Of a stretch of DNA of 64,000 nucleotides, positions 11,011 to 20,429 are shown piece after piece. Position 1 is the stretch's first letter. Each line of letters starts with the position of its first letter. The position numbers and the translations under genes are program-made. The stretch comes from Dryas octopetala (lineage: Eukaryota > Streptophyta > Magnoliopsida > Rosales > Rosaceae), in assembly GCA_963921425.1 (NCBI GenBank), contig OY992832.1, forward strand, positions 1,798,001 through 1,862,000, given 5' to 3'. Under the pieces are notes generated by a model. That model saw only the letters and a program-made list of their open reading frames with translations. It did no database searches and was not told the DNA's origin.

Positions 11011-11267
11011 TGATCACCGATGAAGAAGAAAGCAAGAAAAGCATTGAAATGCAGAGAAACCAAGAGAGAATGAATTTTGATTAATGAGAAAGAATACAGA
11101 AAATGAACTGAGCACGCAGCTCTTATACAACCAGAATCAGTTTTTGCTAACTAACTAGACAAACCAGACTCTAACAAAGTATACACGTGTCCTAAAAGTA
11201 TTGATTCATCATTTTACTGATTTATCAACAAAGAGCCAATAATATGCTGACAGCTAGACACTCAACA
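11011..11267 (-). repeat. 5' LTR of the copia element
   Basis: 257-bp partner of 5522-5778, next to the primer-binding site. On the minus strand a TATAAG motif near 11129 could serve as the TATA element. Confidence 0.95.
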
Positions 11268-11665
11268 ACTACAAGAATTAAACTATATAGGTAAAGACAA
11301 ACAAGAGTACTCTGAGACATATGCATGCAGTAGTAATTGAGCCATGTTGATATATCCTTATTGATGATGCAATAGTATTCTAGATTGGTCCACTCGTCTG
11401 GTCCCAATTAAAGCTTGAAATGGAGGAATCACATGTTGTTGAACATGGCTATGAAGGCCAAAGTTGAGAGTGATGCAACAAATGGTATGTACATCTTCTG
11501 GTACACCTTTATGCCACTGCTTTTGTAATTCGCTGTCGAAATTCTTTCTGCATATAAATGTGCATTTCCAAATTAAAACACCCAAATCATATTTCATCTT
11601 ATGGATAAAAAATGAAACCCATATGTGCATCCATCAATGTTGTTCAAATCTTAAATAGGTAGTAC

Positions 11666-12488
11666 CTGAAGAGTTGCTGGCACATCCATCAATAATGGTT
11701 TGATTGAGGAGTGCAACAGAGGCTTTGTTGCCAAACGAGAAGTCTCTTTTGACAAGGTGGATGCATTCAAGCACATCCAAGGCGTGTTGTGCGCACCCTG
11801 TCGTTGCATTGCAAAATTTTCCCACCTCATCTCTACCCACCACGTCCACTATTCCTTTGTCTGTCACCTTCCACTTGTCCGCGCAAACAGGTCCCTGTAA
11901 TCATAATTAAACACTCATCTCACTCTCATTTCATAATTACTAGATTAATTATTAATCAAACCTTAATTTGCACACCTATCAATCCCCGCCAACATAACCT
12001 TACTATGTTATGATGTTAAAGTGTGATCTAATACTATATATTAAAACAAGAAATTATTTAATAAATGATGCAGATTAACAGTTTAACAACATAACATGTC
12101 AAATTCTATGAAAGGAAAACTGAAATTTATGTATATACATATGTGTCCTTACTTTTTTCAAAAAGCAGAAGAAAGCACTTCTCCAAGCCCAGATTGGACT
12201 CAGATTTACATTTGCTGTGGGGTATGTTCTATCTGAAAACCAAACATAACGAAATAAAAATGATTAAGCAGTCTGTATATATAAACTATATTTTATAAAT
12301 AACTCAACTGGACTTTTTAATTTTCTTTTCCAGGTCATATATATATTCGAAGAAGGAAGAAATAGATGAGGAATTAAACACACTCTCAGCTCTGGCATGC
12401 GCATGTTGAACTGTTGAAGTAGAAGGAAAACCCCCAAAGAGAAGCAAATCAGTCCAACTCTTCCACCAAATGTCTTGTAATCTTCCAT
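11666..12488 (-). CDS. Small cysteine-containing secreted-type protein, DUF7731-like, incomplete model
   Basis: Two exons are well supported on the minus strand. 12153-12232 encodes RTYPTANVNLSPIWAWR and onward and ends at GTAAGG. 11666-11894 starts after TTACAG, encodes GPVCADKWKVTDKGIV through KFCNATTGCAQHALDVL to NQTIIDGC, and ends at GTACTA. They join in phase 0. An upstream Met at 12488 opens a hydrophobic stretch (VGLICFSLGVFLLL) that could be a signal peptide, but the donor joining it to 12232 is weak. The Cys spacing and the final GC resemble plant DUF7731 proteins as I remember them; function unknown. No convincing last exon was found before the copia insertion at 11267, so the gene may be truncated or degenerate. 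Confidence 0.45.
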
Positions 12489-13300
12489 ATCCCTTAATTA
12501 AGAGAATTGCAACAACGTGTCTCTAATGGAAAATCTTTGCAATCTTGAAGCATTTATAAGCTTTAAAAGGGGTTGATTTATGCAGGCATTAGAATTGGAG
12601 AAAAAGACCTCATAGACAAAGAGCCAAAACATAATCATGTGAATATCGTCATATCATGTCGCTTTCAGTATATGCCCAAGTATATGTAGCAGCATTGATC
12701 TAACCAAGGTTAACAAAACAGAGTGTGTGTCAATTTTCATCGGACAAAATGAGACAACTAGCTAGCTAGTTTTGGAACTTACGTCCGAGATTGATAAACA
12801 CAATAGAATTAATATTCCTTCCCGTTCTCTTCTTTCATATTTCTCGTCCTAATCCTTTTTGTTTCTGGTGACATATATGCATACAAAAGAGTGCATTGGC
12901 TATTTGGCTCTACTCCAACGCACCCCATATGTTGTGGGAATTAACTAGAAAGTTTAATTGAATTTGAATGGAGAAACATTTGGTACAAATTATGAAAATA
13001 TTTAGATTCTCTGCTTATTATAACTTCAAGAATGTGCGAGCAAAACAAAAAAATGAATCATAACACTTTGTGGGCATTGCGGAGGCAACATTCGATCACA
13101 TGGCTAGAAAATATCACATAAATTCAAATTCATTATTAAATTGTGTTGTACCTTTACTCTGATCAAGCATCCCCTATCACAAACAAACCCTCCAAAATGA
13201 ATACAATTATGATCTTGTTGTCATTTTGTAATAGTATTAGTATCTCTCACAAATTAAGCATTAAGAGGGAAATCATAGACAGACTGAAATGAACTAAAGT
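12489..13300. other. Intergenic DNA, no gene seen
   Basis: AT-rich, with short simple motifs such as a GCTAGCTAGCTAG tract near 12763. I see no coding frame, RNA gene or repeat pair here. Confidence 0.6.
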
Positions 13301-15583
13301 TTAAGAACATTTGATGGAAGCCAACGCTTTAACTACGAAACCGAAGAGCAGAAATGGGGTTGAGAAAAATGGGCTATGGTCACTATCCAGAACAAAGACT
13401 TGGGATGGTGGCCACCTATTGATCATTGCATCTTGTTGGTGAGGCTTGAGAAGATGATCATGCATGGTCTTCATGTACACTCTCGGCACGCAATCTGCTG
13501 CAGCAGCTTCAGCATTCCCTCCTCCTGTTCCTTTGAATCGAGCACCTTGTAATGCCATAACAGGTCCTGGCCGCAGCAGCATTGATGCTAAAGTTGAGTC
13601 CTGATCATCATTTAAACTTGTCCAATAATGTTACATTGTTCAATCCTTAGAGAAAGAGAAATGCTCAAGGGGATATGCCGAAATCAAGAGGTCTAATTAT
13701 TTAATTGCGTCTTCCTAAGAAAATGTATGTATTAGAGTTATGTTAAGTACAGTCGTCTATGCGTGCGTAGATGATTATGATTCATTGATATCATAGAATC
13801 TAAACTAATTAACAATTGTTGGTCATTCATGCATGCGTGGTACTATATATTATATGGTGTTTCTTACCTCTTTAGGGCTCATGTGGTACATCATTTGGTG
13901 TCGAAAACTCTCCTTTATTATGACGCTGGTTGGAGGCTGGTCAGGTCCCAATCCATATATGAACTTGTTTACAGCTTCAAATCCGGATAAGTCAGGTTCT
14001 CCCTACTCCATGATACATGAAAACAACAATTAATTAATTTAGTAATATCAATCTATATGAAAGGGCTACAAATTTACTTATAAAGAAAATTCATTGAATT
14101 AATTCAGCAATCCAACTCTTTTCTCAACTTTCTCGGATGAAGAGGGATCAGGAGGTACCCATTCTTAAATTCCATGTTGAGTTCTTTTTTTTGGGTCAAA
14201 GATATTCATTCAAGAAGGCCCAACCAAGAGCCAACAGTAAACAAGAAGCCCATATAGGGACGGCCCAATAATCAACGGGACAACCCCCATTCCATAAATA
14301 TAGGGAAAAAGTTTGATAGTGTTTTATTTTATTTTGTTTTTATATAGTAGCATCTTCCTTGAATCCTTGAATTAATGGTTTCTATAAATGCTCTTAATCA
14401 ACTTAATTAAGCAAGAAAACTATATATGGATTCAGCATTCCTCTGTAATTAATTAGTGGGGCACAAGTTTGATATGGTACCAAATGTCAATGCAGTAGCT
14501 TCTACGCCAAATCCATATGGTGCTACTGAAAAATCCATCGTCAAATCTTAGGCAAAAATAACATTCACCGTACCCAAAACCTAGAATTAAGTTATTAAGC
14601 TGAGTCATACATCTCTTCATTATAGATTATTGTTTTATGGCATTTTTATCTACCCATTTCCTTATCATGTTTTAATATCAAAGAGAAAGTAGAGAGAGAA
14701 AGAGGTGGGAAGATTAATGACCAAGATTAAAAGCATGGTAGGGAAATGAGTAGAGAAACCTGATCCTATGACATTACTACTCCACACCACATATGAACTG
14801 AAAACAATTTTTTTTGTTTTGTAATTAAAAAGATTAAGATTATAATAAGAAAAAAAAAGAAGTAATTTAGGAAATCTTGCATCTTTAAAATCTTGATCTG
14901 TCGAAAAGCCATGCTTTAACATGGTTGCAGCAACATATATGGCCATATGTATTTTGTGAGGAAACCTCTGTATAGCATCCGTCGGGCTCATACCACCTGC
15001 ACTATGTCTCAAGAGTATTACCTGCGTACCAAATATTAATCCCACATAAACCCAAATAATTAAATATACATATACTCGATCATTTGTAATATATATTTGA
15101 TATATTATATTGTCAAACTATTAATATGAACCACATTTTATCTGATTAATAATTTTGATCAACAATATGACAACATACATAACATATCAAATATGGTTTA
15201 GTAAAAAAAAAGTATATGTCTGTGTATAAATGAGCAGAGATATAGAGTAGGCAGTAAGGAGCACGCAAACCCACCTTTTGATTGGGAGGCAATTTGGACA
15301 AGAAGTTGATGAGAGGGTTGTTATAGTCTTGGAATGTGAGGATTGTATTGGGATCAGACTGATCGATACCAGCAGCTTTGAGGTCGAGGCATGTGACTGT
15401 GTAGCCTGAGGCTTCCATGAGACACCGGATCTTGTACCAGCACCAAGCTCCATGCCCCATCCCATGGATTAGAACCAAGTGATGTTGATGATGATACTCA
15501 GGGTTTGCTAGTATTTTATCACTACTTTTTGCATTCATTTCTTTTGCAGCACTACTTCTTCTAGCTAATACAATCAGCTTCAA
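13301..15583 (-). CDS. Methylesterase (MES/SABP2-type) alpha/beta hydrolase
   Basis: Four exons: 15275-15583, 14881-15021, 13868-14002, 13301-13600, all joined in phase 0, giving 294 residues. The family removes methyl groups from small carboxyl esters such as methyl salicylate or methyl IAA, usually in the cytosol. Seen: LVLIHGMGHGAWCWYK (oxyanion loop, about residue 35), LLRHSAGG nucleophile elbow (about 107), PPTS and MSPKE, LLRPGP, the acid Asp in KTMHDHLL, and the catalytic His in SDHSPFFS. Two oddities: the elbow has Arg where nearly all relatives have Gly (GHS), and intron 2 has to begin GCAAGA, a GC-AG intron. Start may instead be the Met at 15538. The substrate cannot be told from sequence. 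It could be a functional divergent copy or an early pseudogene. Confidence 0.85.
14184..14290 (-). repeat. Possible LINE/SINE tail fragment in intron 2 of the esterase
   Basis: Oligo-T followed by GGGTCAAAGATATTC; on the minus strand this reads as TTTGACCC followed by A8, the same ending seen in the micro-insertion at 22092-22113. The length is approximate and I did not find flanking duplications. Confidence 0.4.
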
Positions 15584-16020
15584 TTGCAGCTATGGCTAAT
15601 TTTCCTCCTCCCAGCTCTCTCAACCCTCACTAGTCACTACCTCAAATTTTCAGTTCTCTTGTGTATGTGTGTGTATATCTATATATATCATGTGATTTAT
15701 ATTAAGTTTATGTTTACTTACGTACGAACTCCAACTAATAACTAATTAAACTAGGTAGGTTGCGTTTCCTAGGTAGCTATAAAACAAAAATCCTCAATTT
15801 GAGACACAATCACACAGGCCATATGGATAATGTTCTTGTAATTGTTTCATCACTCAATCACATGTACCTACTAGGACTTGACACGTATGTAGTACTTGTG
15901 TACATTCCAACAAAAAAGATAAGGCATTCGAAATGTTTTTTAAGAGGGCTGTTTTATTTTCTTAATTTAACTTACTAATCAATATTCATGGGATAAGTTA
16001 AGTAAGAGAAACTCAATCTC
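15584..16020. other. Upstream region of the esterase gene
   Basis: No coding frame. Contains a GTGTGTGTGTATATCTATATATATC simple tract near 15664 and AT-rich DNA up to the Harbinger-like element. It should hold the esterase promoter, but I could not identify a certain TATA box. Confidence 0.5.
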
Positions 16021-16023
16021 TTA

Positions 16024-17611
16024 CGGTGTGTTTGGATAAAGTAATTCTAGTTTTCATAAAAATTTATAAATGATGGAATTTAAAACTTTATCATTAAATT
16101 TTCATCAATTGCATTTTCTATTGTTTGGATATATGTATATAAAATTTAGAAAATAACAAAAATTATAAATTTCCTTGTTTGGGTAACGGATGTTATTTAA
16201 AAATTTAAATAGTGCAGTGGTAAAAAAAAAATTAAATAATTGTAGGAGCTAGAGTTCCCAGTCTTAGGGATGCTTCACGGCTAATATTGATTGATATGAG
16301 CTTGTTTCATGCCATGCATTATAGCTGGAAAAGTCCTTATGAGCTTGTTTCATGCCATTATATCATTTTTACACACACACACACATATATATATATATAC
16401 ACTCATAGACCCATGTCGTAACATATATATATACCCATATTGATTAATATGGGTAGGTATATATACTCACACACATATTGATTAATATGTTCACAGACCG
16501 TGAACATACCCATGTCATAGCATATATATATATATATATTAATCTATGTGTCTTAGGGATGCGTCACGGCTAATATTGATTGATATGAGCTTGTTTCATG
16601 CCATTATAGCTGGAAAAGTTGTTAAACCCATGTCGTAACACATACACACACATATATATATACACACTCACATACCCATGTCGTAACATATATATATCCA
16701 TATTGATTAATATGGGTGGGTATATATACTCACACACATATTGATTAATATGTTCACAGACCGTGAACATACACATGTCATAGCATATATATATGTTCAG
16801 AGACCCATGTTGATATATATATATATATATCAATATGGGTCTGTGAATATATATATATATATAGAACCAAGGAACTTAAAGAAATTTTCCAGAGATTTTT
16901 TTGAAACATTCAAGAATTTTCACAACATGAGTTTGTGAATATATATATATTTATATATGTTCACCGACCTTCGTAAGTCGTGATCAGATTGTGGGCTAAC
17001 ATATATATATATAATTGTTCTTCTACCTATAAATTTTATTTGCAATCCTTCGTAGACCCATGTTTCAATTCAACCAAAAAAAATTCATAAATTAACCATC
17101 AAATCATATTATAAATCAGAGAGAAAGAACACATGAGTATTTGTAGTAAAATAAAATTAACATACATGAGAAAGAAAACAAACTAGCAAATCTCTTTAGT
17201 ATAGCACCATGGTGACTGATCTAGTTGGGTTTTTGTCGTTCTACTTCTATTTTTGTAGGGACTGGGCTGCTTTGAGATGTAAAGAAGCACCTAGGTACCT
17301 ACGTTTGTTTTTTGGGTGGGATGGAAAAGGAAGTCCCGCTTGTTTTTATGAGTAATTTCGTTTTTTTAGAATTTCCAAATTTATTCCCACTTGGAAAAGA
17401 GAATTCCTGCTTGCATAAGAATTGTAAAATGACGCCTATTTTGTTAGAATTTAAATTTAGGATTTTAGCTCTGTAAATTCTACAAATATTTCCCTCGTAA
17501 TTTGTGAATTTCCTTATAATTTGGCCAAACACGGAACTTTCAATTTTCCACGCATGAAATACTGATTTTTTTTTAAATTCCAAATTATTTTTTCTGCATC
17601 CAAACACACTG
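16024..17611. mobile_element. PIF/Harbinger-like non-autonomous DNA transposon (1,588 bp)
   Basis: Left end CGGTGTGTTTGGAT and right end ATCCAAACACACTG are inverted repeats (one mismatch), flanked by the 3-bp duplication TTA (16021-16023, 17612-17614). A TTA/TAA duplication is the usual PIF/Harbinger footprint. No transposase frame is present. The middle (about 16250-16990) is an amplified array of AT dinucleotide runs and short palindromes, which probably expanded after insertion. Confidence 0.75.
16257..16860. repeat. Duplicated block with AT palindromes inside the Harbinger-like element
   Basis: The phrase TCTTAGGGATGC(T/G)TCACGGC starts one block near 16261 and another near 16552. Both continue with CCCATGTCGTAACATAT, ATTGATTAATATG and TTCACAGACCGTGAAC (itself a palindrome). 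16801-16842 is a 42-bp near-perfect hairpin around an AT run, with arms AGACCCAT and ATGGGTCT. Confidence 0.8.
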
Positions 17612-17614
17612 TTA

Positions 17615-18290
17615 GAGAAGTAAAAGTAAATTAAGCAAACTTGATCAGTTCGGTATTCCATTAGTAATGGGTAATGGCCATCTTCCTCCTGATAAAGGGG
17701 TCAGTGGCAATGGTCTCCAAGTAACAACCAACTAGGATCCCTTGTAAATTATCGATAATATATGGTCCTATTCTTTAGAGTCGACGTTAATAAGTAAACG
17801 ATAGGGAGGGGGAGTAAACATCAATATGGACCAAAAAATTTAAAAAAAATCTTTTTGGACACTCATATCTTTATGTGTTTGCTTAAAAAAAATTTGGGCG
17901 GTGATGTCATGTAGAAGAAAAATCAAGATAGGGATATGATATGTCTATGTCAACTAGAAAATTAAAAATTAAAATTAAAAATTTGTTTGCCAAAAAGAAT
18001 TAAAAATTAAAATTAAAAGGACAGCAGATAATTATACGCCAGGACCGCCAGGTGCCCAATTATGCACAAAGCTCACATGCTTTTTCTGCCAGCCTCTTGA
18101 AACTTGGTCAATTGAAAGAGTGATGAGAGGACATCTATCGTGCTTTTATTTTGTTGTCAAATACAATTTCTTAAATAAAATTAACGAAAAAGAGTTTTAT
18201 TGACTTTGTTCAATTCTATTCTATATTTGTATATTTATATTCCTCATCTCGGCTCCATATGAAAACTGAGACGAGATCGACCAAAAAAGT
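17615..18290. other. Intergenic region upstream of the NET4-type gene
   Basis: No coding frame. AT-rich, with AATTAAAA-type repeats that flank a 17-bp micro-insertion at 17981-17997. Probably includes the promoter of the downstream gene. Confidence 0.5.
17960..18018 (+). repeat. Micro-insertion with 21-bp direct repeats
   Basis: A 21-bp sequence (17960-17980) is repeated exactly at 17998-18018. Between them lie 17 bp, ATTTGTTTGCCAAAAAG. Layout and A-rich tail resemble a retroposed fragment with its target duplication; the low-complexity target makes slippage a real alternative. Confidence 0.5.
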
Positions 18291-18369
18291 TGTCTCTTTG
18301 CTTTCAAATTTTGAACTTTCTGGAGCCTAATAAAACCAAATATCCCAATTTTTCCAATTTCCAGACACC

Positions 18370-18526
18370 CACCTTTCTTTCTCTCTCTTTCTGTTTCAGG
18401 CTTTCAGCCATCAGTACCTCAGCCCTCAGGTGGGTGGGTGGGGGTTGTAGTGCTCTATGCGTTTTTAACCACTGGGATCTCTCTCTCTCTCTGCAGCCTG
18501 CAAGAACAAAACTCAAAGGCTCTTCT
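18370..18526 (+). promoter_or_regulatory. Probable 5' UTR exon of the NET4-type gene, CT-rich
   Basis: CT-rich leader with several (CT)n runs, ending at the donor TCTTCT|GTAAGC (18526/18527). The matching acceptor is GCACGCAG just before 20383, whose exon carries the start codon. The transcription start is not determined. Long CT-rich leaders with a leader intron are common in plant housekeeping genes. Confidence 0.5.
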
Positions 18527-19382
18527 GTAAGCTCTCTCTCTCTCTCTCTCCTTACAATTTTCCATTTGGGTATTTGATGTTGTTTCGAAAGATGACTGCT
18601 TTCTGTGATTCCATTTGTTTGGTGATTTGGGTATGACTGGATGATGCATATATGTTAGCTTAATTTGCAGCTCTTCATTATTTCTCTTACTCATACACTC
18701 ATAATCAAACAATACATTTCTTGCCCATTTCTGATTTGGATTGCAAATTCTACTTTTTAGAAACAAGAATTAAATGGCTGAACATAAAAAATAAACTTTT
18801 TTTTTTTGGGGTAAATTAGTTTATTTATTTATTTATAATTGAGTAATTATTATATATATGAATGTAATAATGAGTGACTCCATCCATCGAGTCTACACCA
18901 AATTTAATCGTTGGAATGGAAGGTGTGGGATGTGGGGCCATAAGCTGGAGGTCTCCTTTCCAAATTCCGACAGATATTTACACTCCTTTCCGACACATAA
19001 TTTTTTTCTTTATTCCTTTTTTTTTTTTAAATAAATGTTTTTAAGGATTCTGAAATCCTCTCCGCTTTTTTTGCGCGTGCATTCACGCTCTATCTAGAAT
19101 GTGGGCTTGTCTAAGCTTGGAAAATTTGGCCCACTTTCCAGTTCTTAGGCCCAACTGAACTTGGACTCTCTGGCCCACTGGAGTCCAGCGTTTGTTGTCA
19201 CTGTTGTTGTTTACATAATTTTTTTTTAGTGTCATTATTATTGCTAGTCGTCTGTGCAATGTATATACTATTACCATAATCTTTTTCTTCAGCTTTGTTC
19301 TCTTTCACGTTCACACTTACTTTCATCTTGGTTACTATAATGATAATTTGTATAAGTCATTGAAAATTAAATTATATATTTA

Positions 19383-20221
19383 GGGAGGTGATATTCTAAC
19401 TCCATTTTTCTACACCTACAAATTAATTTTAATATTATTATATCTTTTTATTTCTTTAATTTCCAAAACTATCCTTTATCCTTTTAATTTTCTATACCCA
19501 TTTTAGCTCCACCTACATGTTTCAGTTTTCTACCTCATGTTATCACTCCTCAGTTCGGAAGAATATTTTTCTTGCTTTGTTGTTTGGTCTTTGAATCAAT
19601 TAAAGCAAAACCCTTTATTGATGATGAAGAAGACGAAGAAGAAACCCTTTCATCTTTGTGCTCATCTATTGAGATTAAAATTGCAATAATAACAATTTTA
19701 GAAGAAACCTTTCTCTTCCGGTCCCATGATCATAAAACCATGTGCCAAAGATCGATGTTGTATTTGTAATAAGAACATGAAGGACTCTTTGTTCTTAATT
19801 CTTTTGGTGCAAAAACAAAGGGTCTCTGATAACTACTAGATCCATTTCATCAATTCGTTTAAAACTTCAAATAAAAGATTTTTTTTGCTGGATTTTAAAT
19901 GATATTGTGGGCCTTAAAAATATGGGTTGTATGTGAGAATGAAGCTCTCCCTAACCTTGAGATTTGGTTTCATCTTTTCCATCATCATTCATGGTTATTC
20001 ACTAATAAGGAGAACTATTAATTAATCCATGAGGTGCAGACAAATGAGGACTATGTTAGAAAGAGATTGAGAACATAAAATAACATAGAAGATGAAGCTA
20101 ATTAAAGAATCAATAATATTAAGGGTAGTTTTTGAATTTCAAGTAATAAAAAGAAATAAAAATATTAAAGTAAATAAGAGGAGTGCAAGTGTAGAAAAGG
20201 GGAGTGCCAATATCGCCTCCC
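19383..20221. mobile_element. hAT-like MITE (839 bp) in the leader intron of the NET4-type gene
   Basis: Ends are inverted: left GGGAGGTGATATTCTAACTCC, right (reverse complement) GGGAGGCGATATTGGCACTCC, continuing into a shared TTTTCTACAC stretch. It is flanked by the 8-bp duplication TATATTTA (19375-19382, 20222-20229). An 8-bp duplication points to the hAT superfamily. No transposase. A short acidic frame near 19610-19680 (DDEEDEEET) may be captured or chance sequence. Confidence 0.75.
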
Positions 20222-20429
20222 TATATTTAAGGGCATTTATGCTAAGATTTGTTTTGGTGAAATGAGTAACTCTACTTGGATAATAAAATAATTGTTGGTC
20301 CACAATCCACACCCTAATCAATTAAAATTCAAACCAACCAAATTCAACAGAAAAACTAATTTGTTTGTGGCTTTGCACGCAGGTTATCATATCAAAAGTA
20401 TCCACTCAGAGTTTCAAGCATATTAGCAA

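Larger units (their letters stand above)
5522..11267 (-). mobile_element. Complete Ty1/copia LTR retrotransposon
   Basis: 5,746 bp between identical-looking 257-bp LTRs, bounded by the 5-bp target duplication ACTAC (5517-5521 and 11268-11272). Primer-binding site TGGTATCAGAGC abuts the right LTR and a purine tract abuts the left LTR, so the element reads leftward. The interior is one gag-protease-integrase-RT-RNase H polyprotein in copia order. It lies 64 bp from the end of the gypsy LTR, in the same orientation. No LTR difference was seen by eye, which implies recent insertion. Confidence 0.97.
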
